From Dermatophilaceae bacterium (lineage in GTDB: Bacteria > Actinomycetota > Actinomycetes > Actinomycetales > Dermatophilaceae), in assembly GCA_013361975.1 (NCBI GenBank), contig JABFXB010000019.1:1-64000 (forward strand): 64,000 nt of DNA, written 5' to 3'. The notes beneath the pieces were generated by a model that saw only the letters and a list, made by a program, of their open reading frames with translations, searched no databases and was not told where the DNA came from. Position 1 is the first letter of the stretch. Each line of letters opens with the position of its first letter. The translations under genes were made by a program, and so were the position numbers. Shown here in pieces: positions 16,695-25,820 of the stretch.

Positions 16695-17420
16695 ATGAGC
16701 AGTCCGGCCACCGAGTTCTCTCCCGCGCGCGTCCTCGTCGTCGACGACGAACGCTCCCTTGCCGCGCTGGTCGGCACCTACCTGACGGAGGCGGGCTTCG
16801 CGCCGGCGCTGGTCCATTCGGGACCTGACGCGGTCGCGGCAGCGCGTCAGCAGGCACCGGACGTCATGATCCTCGACCTCGGCCTGCCGGGCCTGGACGG
16901 CGTGGAAGTGTGCCGGCAGGTCCGCACCTTCAGCGACTGCTACATCATCATGCTGACCGCGCGCTCGCACGAGACTGACAAGCTCATCGGCCTGTCCGTC
17001 GGCGCTGACGACTACCTCACGAAGCCGTTCAGCCCGCGCGAGCTGGTGGCCCGGGTCCAGACGGTGCTGCGTCGTCCACGTCCGGCGCGCCCTGACGAGT
17101 CCCGCGGGCGACCTGAAATGGTGAGCATGTTTGGGCCGCTGCGGATCGACCACGAGAGCCGCGAGGTGAGCGTGGACGGGGAACCGGTCGCCCTGACGCG
17201 GACCGAGTTCGACATCGTCGCGGTCCTGAGCGAACGGCCGAACCTGGCCTGGTCGCGGCGGCAGCTCATCGACGAGGTGTGGGACGCGGCCTGGGTCGGG
17301 GACGAGCACATCGTCGATGTGCACATTGCGCACCTGCGCCGAAAGTTCGGCGACGACTCGACCAACCCGCGCTTCATCACCACCGTGCGCGGCGTCGGGT
17401 ACCGGATGGGACGCGGATGA
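16695..17420 (+). CDS. OmpR/PhoB-type response regulator, CopR-like
   Basis: The protein has 241 residues. The receiver domain (about 11-125) has the acidic pair DD17-18, phospho-acceptor Asp61 (MILDLGLPGLDG) and Lys at YLTKPF. The winged-helix DNA-binding domain follows (about 140-240), ending VRGVGYRMG. It overlaps its kinase gene by 4 nt (ATGA). By context, and because a tandem 9-bp repeat like the C. glutamicum CopR site lies 58 bp upstream and across the window, it is probably the copper regulator. A second, very similar regulator is at 47702. Confidence 0.92.
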   Translation: MSSPATEFSPARVLVVDDERSLAALVGTYLTEAGFAPALVHSGPDAVAAARQQAPDVMILDLGLPGLDGVEVCRQVRTFSDCYIIMLTARSHETDKLIGLSVGADDYLTKPFSPRELVARVQTVLRRPRPARPDESRGRPEMVSMFGPLRIDHESREVSVDGEPVALTRTEFDIVAVLSERPNLAWSRRQLIDEVWDAAWVGDEHIVDVHIAHLRRKFGDDSTNPRFITTVRGVGYRMGRG

Positions 17421-18757
17421 GCCCGCGGGTCACCGGCGGCGAGCGTCCCGGGGCCGGGTCGCGGCGGCTCGGGTCGGTGGGCGGGCCCGGATGGTCGCGC
17501 GCCCGTTGGTCCTGGGGGAGCCAGAGCCTGGCAACGAGGCTCATGGTGGCCCTGTTGGCGGTGCTCGTGGCGAGCATCGTCACGGCCGCGGTAGTCGCGG
17601 CCCTGCTGGGGCCACCGATCTTTCACGAGCACCTGATCCGAGCGGGTCATCCGGCGGACTCGCCCGAGCTCGGTCACATCGAGGAGGCGTTCCGCGACAG
17701 TAGCCTCACGTCCTTGGGCATCGCCCTCGTCGTGGCCCTCGGGTGCGCGTCCGTCGTGGCCTGGTACCTCAGCGGTCGACTGCAGGCACCCTTGGGGGCG
17801 CTGACCCGTGCAGCGCGGGAAGTCTCCCGGGGGCACTACGACCGTCGGGTGGCCGTCACGGGCGCCAGCCGTGAACTGGACACGCTGGCCGAGGCGTTCA
17901 ACACCATGGCCGCCCGGCTCGAGCAGGTCGAGGACACCCGCCGGCAGCTGCTGTCGGACCTGGCCCACGAGATGCGTACCCCGGTCGCGACGGTCCGCGC
18001 GTACAGCGAGGGCCTGCAGGACGGTGTCGTGGGCTGGGACGATCACGTCGCGGCGGTCCTGCTCGACCAGAGCGACCGGCTGGGCCGGCTGGCCGAGGAC
18101 CTCGATGACGTGTCCCGCGCCGAGGAGGGACGCATCCCGCTGGACCTGCGTCCCTGCCGCGTCGCGGACCTGGTGTGGGCAGCTGCGGACGCGGCCCGCG
18201 CCGCGTACCAGCTCAAGGGCGTCAACCTGGTGGTCGACGCGGGGCCGGCCGCCGGGACGACGGTGAGTGTCGACCCGCAACGGTTCGGGCAGATCGGCGC
18301 CAACTTGCTCGGCAACGCGCTACGGCACACCCCGGCGGGAGGCACCGTGACCGTCGCTGCCGCCCCGGTCGATGCCGAGGTCGCGATCGACGTGCGTGAC
18401 AACGGCGACGGCATCGCTGCCGAGCAGCTGCCGCACGTCTTCGAACGGTTCTACCGCGGTGACACGGCCCGGGACCGGGAACACGGCGGCTCCGGGATCG
18501 GTCTGACCATCAGCAAGGCCGTCGCGGACGCTCTCGGCGGCTCGCTCACCGCTGCCAGCCGCGGTCTCGGGCACGGTGCAACGTTCACGGTCACGCTGCC
18601 CACGCTGCCCGCTCGACCCGCCACCCCAGCCAGCGCCGACGCCGGGACCACGGCCCAGGCGGGCCTCGCGACCGACGCCGCCATTGAGACGGCACGACCC
18701 ACGGGGCCGCCCACGGAGCGGCCTGCGGAGCCCTCAGATCCTCAGGAGATGCGATGA
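17417..18757 (+). CDS. Sensor histidine kinase, CopS-like
   Basis: The protein has 446 residues. Transmembrane helices at about 40-64 and 98-118 enclose a short sensor loop (GPPIFHEHLIRAG onward to EEAFRDS) with several His and acidic residues suited to metal binding. HAMP (about 119-172), HisKA with His184 (LLSDLAHEMRTPVA), then HATPase_c with the N box (LLGNALRHTPAGG) and G boxes (VRDNGDGI, GGSGIGLTI). The loop is almost the same as in the orphan kinase at 34291. It autophosphorylates on sensing a signal, likely copper, and passes phosphate to the regulator encoded upstream. Confidence 0.92.
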   Translation: MSPRVTGGERPGAGSRRLGSVGGPGWSRARWSWGSQSLATRLMVALLAVLVASIVTAAVVAALLGPPIFHEHLIRAGHPADSPELGHIEEAFRDSSLTSLGIALVVALGCASVVAWYLSGRLQAPLGALTRAAREVSRGHYDRRVAVTGASRELDTLAEAFNTMAARLEQVEDTRRQLLSDLAHEMRTPVATVRAYSEGLQDGVVGWDDHVAAVLLDQSDRLGRLAEDLDDVSRAEEGRIPLDLRPCRVADLVWAAADAARAAYQLKGVNLVVDAGPAAGTTVSVDPQRFGQIGANLLGNALRHTPAGGTVTVAAAPVDAEVAIDVRDNGDGIAAEQLPHVFERFYRGDTARDREHGGSGIGLTISKAVADALGGSLTAASRGLGHGATFTVTLPTLPARPATPASADAGTTAQAGLATDAAIETARPTGPPTERPAEPSDPQEMR

Positions 18758-19839
18758 CCCCCGAGACGCTTGCTGCCGACGCGAACCTGGCCCTCTACTC
18801 GTCCATGATCGTCTTCACCCTCGCCATGCTCGCCTTCGCCTGGCACCTGGCGGCAGGGACGACGACCAGGACCTCCTCGGCCACACCCACAGCCACACCC
18901 ACAGCCACGTCCACAGCTACGGCTGCGGGGGCCCGTGCGGCGCACGCCGACGCAGCAGTTGAGGAACCGTCGCTCGCTAGGGCCGGATCCGTCGGCGCCC
19001 GTACGGGGCTGCCTGGACCGGCCGGTATCTCCATCGTGCACGACGTGCGGGATGGGGCCGCGCCCATGCAGACCCAGAGCCGGGTCAGCCGCCAGCGCGG
19101 CAGTGTCGCGTTGATGCTCACGTACCTCGCGACCCTCCTGCTCATCGGGTCGGTGCTGCTGCGCGGGATCGCCGTGATGCGGCCACCGTGGGGCAACATG
19201 TTCGAGTTCACGACCGCGGCCGCCGCGGCCGTCGGCGCTGTCTACAGCGCGCTCGCCCGCCGCAACCAGTGGCAGTGGCTGGGCCTGTTCATCGTTGCGC
19301 CCATCCTGCTCGTCCTGGGCTTGTCCGTGACCGTCCTGTACACCGAGGCCGGGGAGCTGATGCCGGCCCTGAAGTCGTACTGGCTGGGCATCCACGTCTC
19401 GATCGCGTTCCTCGCCGTCGCGTTCTTCACCATCGGCTTCGCCCTCGGCGTGCTGTCCCTCGTGCAGGCGCACCGGGCCCGCACCGGAACCGTACGTGCC
19501 CGGTTCCTCGCCACCGTCCCGGACGCGGGCACCCTGGAGCGCGGCGCCTACTCGCTGAACATGGTCGCGTTCATCCTGTGGACGTTCACGTTGATCGCGG
19601 GCGCGATCTGGGCCAAGGAGGCGTGGGGTGCGTACTGGCAGTGGGATCCGAAGGAGGCGTGGACCTTCATCATCTGGACGGTCTACGCCGCCTACATGCA
19701 CGGTCGGGCCACCGCCGGGGTCAACGAGCGCAAGACCACCTACATCGCTCTCGCCGGCTACGTCGCGGTGATCATCAACTTCACCCTCGTGAACCTGATG
19801 GCCACCTTCGCCGGGATGCACAACTACTCCGGGATGTGA
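18754..19839 (+). CDS. ccsB: Cytochrome c assembly protein CcsB/ResC
   Basis: The protein has 361 residues and about eight transmembrane segments. The haem-handling tryptophan-rich motif is present (WGAYWQWDPKEAWT), with conserved His residues in the flanking helices. CcsB works with CcsA/ResB to move haem and attach it to apocytochrome c. The N-terminal loop carries a Thr/Ala/Pro repeat. It overlaps the kinase gene by 4 nt, so it is made with the two-component system. No ResB partner and no CxxCH cytochrome c are seen in the window, so its substrate lies elsewhere or is non-standard. Confidence 0.9.
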   Translation: MTPETLAADANLALYSSMIVFTLAMLAFAWHLAAGTTTRTSSATPTATPTATSTATAAGARAAHADAAVEEPSLARAGSVGARTGLPGPAGISIVHDVRDGAAPMQTQSRVSRQRGSVALMLTYLATLLLIGSVLLRGIAVMRPPWGNMFEFTTAAAAAVGAVYSALARRNQWQWLGLFIVAPILLVLGLSVTVLYTEAGELMPALKSYWLGIHVSIAFLAVAFFTIGFALGVLSLVQAHRARTGTVRARFLATVPDAGTLERGAYSLNMVAFILWTFTLIAGAIWAKEAWGAYWQWDPKEAWTFIIWTVYAAYMHGRATAGVNERKTTYIALAGYVAVIINFTLVNLMATFAGMHNYSGM

Positions 19840-21065
19840 CCGTGCCACCTCTGGCGACGCCGTCGCGGGGCCTCGTGACGGCGCTCGCCGTCGCGGCGGT
19901 GGTGGCCGGGCTCGGCGTCGCCGTGCTGATGACCGTCCGGTCCGACCCCGCATCGACCGCGGGGCCGGACCGCTGGCCTCCACCAGTCACGGTCACCGCT
20001 GCGGCGACGCTGCCCCCGGCTCAGGTGCAACCGGTGCACGACGCGCTGCATGAGATCGCTGCGCGCTGCCGGCCCGCAGCCAGCGCCGACGATGTCGAGC
20101 GGGTGACCCGTGACGCTGACCTGATCCGCTCCTTCGCCCGGCGCCACCCGGAGGCCGAGTTCCTCGTCGACGACGAGCGTGGCACCACGCTCTCGCTCCT
20201 GCTGGTGACCCGACAGGCCCTGGCCGCCTGCGCCCCGACGCTCGCGGCCGCCGTCGATGCTGAGCTGCCGACGGAGTACCGCAACGCGCCCTGACGGGGG
20301 GAGGCGCAGCGCTGAAACCCTGGTGGCTGGCGATGACGCCGACGGCCCCGCGGACCGGTGCCGGCGGGCGTCGGTGGCTCTCCTGCCCATGAGCGTGCCT
20401 CCATCGACGGCCCGAAAAGGGCCGGGCTCATCGCCGCTGCAGCCGTCCACGACTTGATGGGCGGCCGGACCTGGCCGGACCTCGTCACGGTCGCCAGACT
20501 CGAGGACGTCCTGGTCCTCACCTTGTGGCCGGGCCGGGACGACCTCGGCGGACGACTCCGCGGCCGCCCCGACCGAGGGGTGGCCGCGGTAGATGATGAC
20601 CAGGCTGGCGAACGGAGCGCCGGTGGTGGCGCTGCCGAACTTCAGCCGGCCGCGGACGTAGCGGACCTCGGCCCCTTCGGCCAGGACGTGGTCGTGGAAC
20701 CACCGGGTGTCCGTGCGTGCCGGCACGAGGCACACGACGGTTGCGCCGGCTCGGGCCGTCGCCGCGGCCTTGGCCATCCAGTCGCCGATGGTGCGGCCGT
20801 AGACGGGGTTGAGCCAGACCGCCCCCTGGTGGGTGCGGGCGTCGGCGGCCCAGTCGCCGGCGAGACCGTCGCGGCGGTCAGGGTCAGGGTGGTCGAGGGC
20901 GAAGAAGTGCGGGGCCTTGTGGTTGGTGGTGCTCGAGCATGCGTCGAGGACGAAGCCGAACTCGGCGTCGAGCGCGTCGTAGAACGCCTGGGGGGTCGCC
21001 CAGTCGTCGGACGCCGAGGAGAACATCACCTTGGCGATGGCGGGGTTGGATGTGGTCGCGGACAT
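19824..21065 (-). CDS. Orphan phage-type N6-adenine methylase, over-long 3' end
   Basis: The first 165 residues from ATG 21065 match phage-type Dam methyltransferases: DDWATPQAFYDALDAEFGF, the DPPY-equivalent NPVYG at 86-90, and a final strand FASLVIIYRG. That is the whole usual length (about 170). The frame stays open for another 250 residues, through unrelated low-complexity sequence and antisense to the gene at 19836-20294. The native 3' end therefore seems lost or displaced and the extension is probably not functional. It would methylate adenine in DNA. There is no cognate restriction enzyme nearby. Confidence 0.62.
   Translation of the reverse strand: MSATTSNPAIAKVMFSSASDDWATPQAFYDALDAEFGFVLDACSSTTNHKAPHFFALDHPDPDRRDGLAGDWAADARTHQGAVWLNPVYGRTIGDWMAKAAATARAGATVVCLVPARTDTRWFHDHVLAEGAEVRYVRGRLKFGSATTGAPFASLVIIYRGHPSVGAAAESSAEVVPARPQGEDQDVLESGDRDEVRPGPAAHQVVDGCSGDEPGPFRAVDGGTLMGRRATDARRHRSAGPSASSPATRVSALRLPPSGRVAVLRRQLSIDGGRERRGAGGQGLSGHQQERERGATLVVDEELGLRVAPGEGADQVSVTGHPLDIVGAGCGPAARSDLMQRVVHRLHLSRGQRRRSGDRDWWRPAVRPRGRCGVGPDGHQHGDAEPGHHRRDGERRHEAPRRRRQRWHGHIPE
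19836..20294 (+). CDS. Membrane-anchored exported protein, unknown
   Basis: The protein has 152 residues. The GTG at 19836 overlaps the CcsB stop. One N-terminal transmembrane anchor (about 14-35) is followed by an extracytoplasmic helical domain with three Cys residues and DADLIRSFARRHPEAEFLVDD. Third codon positions are strongly G/C, unlike the opposite frame, which supports this strand. It is the last gene of the regulator-kinase-CcsB operon. No family is recognised. Confidence 0.72.
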   Translation: MTVPPLATPSRGLVTALAVAAVVAGLGVAVLMTVRSDPASTAGPDRWPPPVTVTAAATLPPAQVQPVHDALHEIAARCRPAASADDVERVTRDADLIRSFARRHPEAEFLVDDERGTTLSLLLVTRQALAACAPTLAAAVDAELPTEYRNAP

Positions 21066-21282
21066 GAGCGGCTGCCTCGAGGGTTCGGTGAGAACCGCCG
21101 AGTCGGGCACCCGGTGCGGGTGGGGGTTGCTCGGCGAGGCGTCCGTTGGGCAGCGGGTGCTGCTGGCCGCGGGTTCAGCGGCTGAGGTGATGTGGCTGGG
21201 ACGTGCGCTGAACCGCTGACGACTGTGCCCGGGCATGGTTGGATCGGTGGGCCGATACAGCCGGGACGACAGGGGAAGCCGC

Positions 21283-21996
21283 GTGGCGCAGCAGGACTGG
21301 GAACGCACGCTGGGCTGGCTGCTCGCGCCCACGGACGAGAACGGTCGCCGCGTCTCGAGCGCACCGCCGCCGGAGGCGCCGGCGAGCTGGCCCGCTCCGC
21401 GCGGCCGCCGCGGCCCGGACGGGAAGTGGCGGTGGACGTTGGCGACCCGCCCGGACGAGAGCTACGTCAACGACCTGGAGCGGCGCAGCGTCGAGGGCTA
21501 CCGGCACCTCGCGTCACAGCTGGTGGGGGCCCGGGCTTCCCGGGGGCTGACTCTGCGGTCGTTGAGCGGCCAGACCGGGCTGGCGCTGTCGGTCCTGACC
21601 GGGCTCGAGCAGGGCAGCGCGTGGCCGAGCTTCGAGACGGTGGCCATCGTCGCCGACGTGCTGGGCTGCCGGGTGCAGGTGCTTGGCTCCCCGGCCGGTG
21701 ACGCCGCCGAGCACGGCGGCGCTGCAGCGGCCCGGGTGGCGTCCTGGCGCCGCGCTGGTTACGGGCCAGCCATCCCCGGGCAGATCGAGGCCTTGGGGCA
21801 GCTACAGCAGCGGATGTGGGCCGCTGGAGTCTCCAGGAGGGCGGTCGCCCGCGCGGTGGGGGTGCGCCACAACACCGTCACGGAGCTGTACCACCTCAAG
21901 GGATTCCGCTTCGTCAGCATCCGCACCCTCGCAGCCCTGTGCGCGCACCTCGGGACCCGACTCGAAGCCGTCCCCGTCGACGCGCCATGGGCCTAG
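21283..21996 (+). CDS. XRE-type regulator with two HTH domains
   Basis: The protein has 237 residues. The GTG at 21283 follows AGGGGAAG. A Cro/C1-type helix-turn-helix lies at about 88-140 (GLTLRSLSGQTGLALSVLTG, then LEQGSAWPSFETV). A second one is at about 190-235 (GVSRRAVARAVGVRHNTVTE, then GFRFVSIRTLAALCAHLG). It is divergent from the Dam-type methylase, with the shared promoter at 21066-21282. It may regulate that gene or an element-specific function. Confidence 0.75.
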   Translation: MAQQDWERTLGWLLAPTDENGRRVSSAPPPEAPASWPAPRGRRGPDGKWRWTLATRPDESYVNDLERRSVEGYRHLASQLVGARASRGLTLRSLSGQTGLALSVLTGLEQGSAWPSFETVAIVADVLGCRVQVLGSPAGDAAEHGGAAAARVASWRRAGYGPAIPGQIEALGQLQQRMWAAGVSRRAVARAVGVRHNTVTELYHLKGFRFVSIRTLAALCAHLGTRLEAVPVDAPWA

Positions 21997-22067
21997 CCGC
22001 ACGAGTCGCAGCTCCGCCTCAGTCGCTACCTCCCGAGGTGACCGCCCATCGTCGGAGGCTCCCGAGT

Positions 22068-22964
22068 TCAGCGCTCCGGTGGCTCGACAAATGGCAGTGC
22101 GACCGCAGCTAGTTTCGTCTGCATGTTCAGGTCGCTGGTCGCGACGACCAGCGCTGAGCCCGAGTGGCGGCTCTGCAGAAGAAGGGCTGAGGCCACGAAG
22201 CGGTCGTCAGGCACGTCGAGGTCGAGCCACGACGGAAGACCTTCGCGGCGTGGTTCGAGGTGCTCGAACGCCGCCCACACGTCGCCCGCCACCTTGGCGC
22301 CCGTACGGACGTCGCCGTTGTCGCGCAGCCCCTTGAGGCGGCGATCGGCCTTGCGTGCTGCCTCTCGGACCGTGTCGTTGCGGCCGGCGCGCTTCAGGTC
22401 ATCGAGTTCGCGCAGGACAACCGGCAGGATGTGCGCCATGTACCGCCTCCCGATCACGGGGGCGTAGGCGGCCAGGTCGGGCTCGTCCAGGAGTGCGTTG
22501 GTGTCCACCACGAGCCTGTGCTTGAACTCGTCGTCCGGCAGGAGCTCGCGAGCGGCCCGCAGGGTTGCGACCGAGTCCTCGACCGCCGCGAGCGCAGCGG
22601 GGATGCTGACCGGGACGGACCTGTCGTTGCCGTTGCCCCGCAGCAGCCACCTCTCGAGGTGCTTGATGGCCTTGTCGTGACGCTTCTCGACCTGGGCTGT
22701 CGGATGGGGGAACAGCAGCCGGAAGCGCGGAGCCCAGTCGCGCAGCCGTGTGAGAACGGACATTCGGGCGGCTTCGAGCTCGCCATCGCTGGGGGCCCAC
22801 CCATGGGTGGCGTAGCCGATCCAGCTGATGCCCCCACCGCCGTGACGGTTTGGGTCGATGTTCCGAATCTCGGACCTCTGGAGCACCGCTGCGTAGTCGG
22901 CAGCAATCGCGTCGAGCTCCGCCATCAGTGTGTCGGCGTACGGCGTGGGCGGCGTCCTCGGCAT
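22068..22964 (-). CDS. PIN-domain protein, large type
   Basis: The protein has 298 residues from ATG 22964; a GTG at 22991 would add nine. The C-terminal half is a PIN nuclease domain: LVVDTNALLDEPDL holds the first acidic residue, VVLRELDDLKR the second, and DVPDDRFVASALLLQS with ALVVATSD the last ones. The N-terminal half is helical and not recognised. There is no adjacent antitoxin, so it resembles stand-alone PIN proteins of the PhoH/NYN-like type. The RNA substrate is unknown. Confidence 0.75.
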   Translation of the reverse strand: MPRTPPTPYADTLMAELDAIAADYAAVLQRSEIRNIDPNRHGGGGISWIGYATHGWAPSDGELEAARMSVLTRLRDWAPRFRLLFPHPTAQVEKRHDKAIKHLERWLLRGNGNDRSVPVSIPAALAAVEDSVATLRAARELLPDDEFKHRLVVDTNALLDEPDLAAYAPVIGRRYMAHILPVVLRELDDLKRAGRNDTVREAARKADRRLKGLRDNGDVRTGAKVAGDVWAAFEHLEPRREGLPSWLDLDVPDDRFVASALLLQSRHSGSALVVATSDLNMQTKLAAVALPFVEPPER

Positions 22965-23286
22965 GTGGAGGACCGTACCCGAGAACCTCACCGCGTCCGG
23001 GTGCCTCAGTAGCGCTGGTCGGCGGGCCCGAGGAACGACCGGGAGGCAGCTCGGAGGTCTTGCTCACTGGTGGGCACCGGGTGACCATCTCACGGCCGGT
23101 GACCCGGGCCGCAGCGGCGGACGGTCACAGGACGCCCGTGCCGGTCACCGGGGCGACGACGCCTGCCCTCTGCGCTTCCAGCGCATGTGCAACCGACGGT
23201 GATGGGTGGACGTCGGTCTACTGGCGTGGCCAGCTACCGAGAAGCAGGCCCCACGAGAGGAGGGACCAGGTGAGAGCCGCTTAGGC

Positions 23287-23439
23287 TCAGTCCTCCGCGC
23301 GCCACACAGGGTCGCGACGGGTGCGGGCCGACACGCGCGCGACGCGCTGAGCGCTGGGGGCAGTGACGGCTGGCTTCTCAGAGCTCTGAACGAGCTTCAT
23401 CGTACGAATGCGTGCATCCGCGCGGGCAACACGAGCCAT
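23287..23439 (-). CDS. Small basic protein, unknown
   Basis: A 50-residue frame starts at ATG 23439 after GAAGGAGG with 7-nt spacing, one of the strongest ribosome-binding sites in the window. The product is rich in Arg, Ala and Val (MARVARADARIRTMKLVQSS at the start) and likely binds nucleic acid or is an accessory peptide. No relative is recognised. Confidence 0.45.
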   Translation of the reverse strand: MARVARADARIRTMKLVQSSEKPAVTAPSAQRVARVSARTRRDPVWRAED

Positions 23440-23650
23440 GGATACCCCTCCTTCGCGCTCAACTTTACCGCCTCGGCTTCCATCCCGGCCTGAGACACCT
23501 GACCGACCGGCAGACCCAGCATGGTGCGCGTTGCCTCAAGGACGGCAACACGCTCACGCCTGATCACCGCGTGTGCTCGTTGGTGGTCCGCGTCACCAAG
23601 TCGTGTCTGGAGACGGTGCGCACGTCGGAGCAGACCACCTTGCCACCCTG

Positions 23651-23857
23651 TCAGAGGGGCACCTCGAACTGACGGGCCGGGGCCGGGTTGCTCGTCTTGC
23701 GACAGACGATGAACAGGTCGTATCCCAGCTCGGACGCGTAGGTCTCGCTTGAGACGATGACGACCGGCTTCGCGCCCTCGCCAGGGATGAAGAGCTCGGC
23801 GAAACGGATATCCCCTGGGTAGGGCGCCAACGGTGCGCGCGACCCAGGGGGCCGCAC
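23651..23857 (-). pseudogene. MazF/PemK-like toxin fragment
   Basis: The 68 residues include YPGDIRFAELFIPGEGAKPV and VVIVSSETYA, like the first two-thirds of MazF/PemK toxins (PGDI, then RPVVIVS). The C-terminal strands and helix usual in a 110-residue MazF are absent, and no antitoxin gene is adjacent. It is probably a truncated remnant. A shortened family member cannot be excluded. Confidence 0.5.
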
Positions 23858-23917
23858 CGATGGCGTCCGGGCATCGAGCTGGTTCCGCCCATGCGCACCG
23901 GGCTCAAGGGACGCGGG

Positions 23918-23937
23918 TGATCTTCATGAAATCTTCA
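23918..23937 (-). promoter_or_regulatory. Copper regulator direct repeat (site 4)
   Basis: On the minus strand TGAAGATTT-ca-TGAAGATCA, the closest match to the consensus TGAAGATTT-N2-TGAAGATTT reported for C. glutamicum CopR. It ends 47 bp before the M23 hydrolase start at 23985. Confidence 0.78.
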
Positions 23938-23984
23938 GGGATCTCACCGGTCACTCTGGTCACACGTTGAGTACACGTTTCCTT

Positions 23985-25487
23985 ATGCTCCTGCGCCCAC
24001 CTGTCCCCGTGCCCACCTCGCCGGCACGGCCGCGCCGGCGGCGCACGCGCCATGTCGCTGTCGTGACCGTCCTGATCGCCGTCACGTCAAGCTGGCCGGC
24101 GGGCGCCGACAGCATCGAGGACCAGAAGCGTGAGGCGGACCGTGACGTTGCACGCATCGAGCAGGTGGTTCGTAACACCGGTGCGGACCTGGCGGCCGCG
24201 TACGTCACCCTGAGGAGCACTGAGGCGCGCCTTCCACGCGCCGGTCAGGCGCTGACCCGCGCGCGCCAGGTCCTTACCGCCTCGATCGCCGCCGAGCGTG
24301 ACGCCGTGCTCACCCGGGAGCGAGCCGTCCGCGCGCAGCAGGAGGCCAAGGCCCGATACGAGGCGGTCACCCAGCGGCTCGCGGAAGCGGTGGCGAGGCA
24401 GCAGCGAGCCACCGAGCAGCGCGCGCTTGACGCCGACCGGCTCGACGCGTCCCAGGACGCCCTCGACGCGTACGCAGCTGAGGTGTTCCAGTCCGGCCAG
24501 CCGTCACCGCAGCTGAGCCTGCTCCTGGGCATGTCGTCACCGCGAACGCTGGCTGAGCGTTCGGCCCTGGCCGACATCGCCAGCCAGATCGGTGCCGATG
24601 CCATCGACCAGGTCGGTGTCGCCGCGAGCGAGAGCAGGGCCACGCAGGGGTACCTGACCGCGGTGGCCGCCGAGGTCCGTGCGCTCCGTGGGCAGGTCCG
24701 TCAGTCCTGGGAGCAGGCGCAAGCGGCAACTGGGACCGCCACGTTCGCGGCCAGTCAGGCCGAGATCGCCAAGCGGAACGCGGTGACCGCGCGCGACAAC
24801 GCGGCCGCGGCACAACGATCGCTGCAGGTGCTGCGCACGAGCCAGACCCGCCAAACTCAGGAGCTCACCGTTCGCAAGGCTCAGGAGGAGAGTGAACTCG
24901 CGGCCAAACGTGCGGACGCCCGCCGCCTGCAGACTGTCCTGCTCGAGCGGGCCCGCATCGCCCGACGGGCCGAGCAGCTGCGCGAGGCGGCCCGAGCCGC
25001 GAAGATCCGGGCCGAGAACGCGAAGGCGGCCGCGGCGCGCCGAGCGGGACGGACGTATCGGCCATCGCTCCCGCCGCCCGTGACCCGCACGAACGGAGGG
25101 CTGGGCAGTCCCCTCGCGGGCACGATCACCTCGCGCTACGGCATGCGGTGGCACCCGGTGCTGCAGCGGTGGATGCTCCACGACGGCCTCGACATCGCCG
25201 CCGCGTGTGGAACGCCGGTGTACGCAGCCGCTGACGGGCAGGTCATGCGCGCCGGCTGGAACTCGAGCGGCTGGGGGAACCAGGTCCTCGTGGACCACGG
25301 CATCCGCCGCGGCGTCGACCTGGTCACCAGCTACAACCACCTGTCACGGGTCGCCACGTGGGACGGCCCCGTCCGGCGAGGCCAGGTCATCGGGTACGTG
25401 GGGACGACAGGCTTCTCGACCGGATGTCATTTGCACTTCGGCACTTACGAGGACGGTCGTCCTGTAAACCCGGACGGGTGGCTGTGA
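23985..25487 (+). CDS. Secreted M23 (LytM) hydrolase with coiled coil
   Basis: The protein has 500 residues from ATG 23985; a TTG at 23967 is also possible. A signal peptide (about 20-44) is followed by a long Ala/Arg/Gln coiled coil (about 45-345), as in EnvC/RipA-like proteins, and a C-terminal M23 peptidase domain (about 370-500). Zinc-site motifs are HDGLD (HxxxD) and CHLHFG (HxH). It should cut peptidoglycan cross-bridges or activate an amidase. A strong copper-type direct repeat in its promoter implies induction with the copper genes, an unusual link between metal stress and wall remodelling. Confidence 0.87.
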   Translation: MLLRPPVPVPTSPARPRRRRTRHVAVVTVLIAVTSSWPAGADSIEDQKREADRDVARIEQVVRNTGADLAAAYVTLRSTEARLPRAGQALTRARQVLTASIAAERDAVLTRERAVRAQQEAKARYEAVTQRLAEAVARQQRATEQRALDADRLDASQDALDAYAAEVFQSGQPSPQLSLLLGMSSPRTLAERSALADIASQIGADAIDQVGVAASESRATQGYLTAVAAEVRALRGQVRQSWEQAQAATGTATFAASQAEIAKRNAVTARDNAAAAQRSLQVLRTSQTRQTQELTVRKAQEESELAAKRADARRLQTVLLERARIARRAEQLREAARAAKIRAENAKAAAARRAGRTYRPSLPPPVTRTNGGLGSPLAGTITSRYGMRWHPVLQRWMLHDGLDIAAACGTPVYAAADGQVMRAGWNSSGWGNQVLVDHGIRRGVDLVTSYNHLSRVATWDGPVRRGQVIGYVGTTGFSTGCHLHFGTYEDGRPVNPDGWL

Positions 25488-25630
25488 CCCGCCTCGGGTG
25501 GTGTCACGGCGCCACCGGCGACCGACCCGGCGTGACCGTGCCGTGTCGACGGTGCACCTCGCAGCGTCGACGGTGCACCTCGCAGCCGCGGACGCCGGCG
25601 AGTTGGCCGCGGGCGTTGGCACGCGCGTCA

Positions 25631-25700
25631 CGGCCTCCCGGTGCCTCCCGGTGCCTCCCGGTGCCTCCCGGTGCCTCCCGGTGCCTCCGGGTGCCTCCCG
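25631..25700. repeat. 10-bp tandem repeat, seven copies
   Basis: GTGCCTCCCG is repeated in tandem, with the first and sixth units varied, in the M23-lnt intergenic region. Confidence 0.75.
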
Positions 25701-25741
25701 TGCTGACGTCGCCGCGACGAGTCCCCGGCATGAGGCCCCAA

Positions 25742-25806
25742 CATGAGTCCCCGGCATGAGTCCCCGGCATGAGTCCCCGGCATGAGTCCCCGGCATGAGT
25801 CCCCGC
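25742..25806. repeat. 13-bp tandem repeat with start codons
   Basis: Five units of CATGAGTCCCCGG run to 15 bp before the lnt start. Each unit carries an ATG. The 13-bp length shifts the frame by one each time, so only some of these ATGs are in frame with lnt. Confidence 0.75.
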
Positions 25807-25820
25807 AAGAAGGCCGCGGC

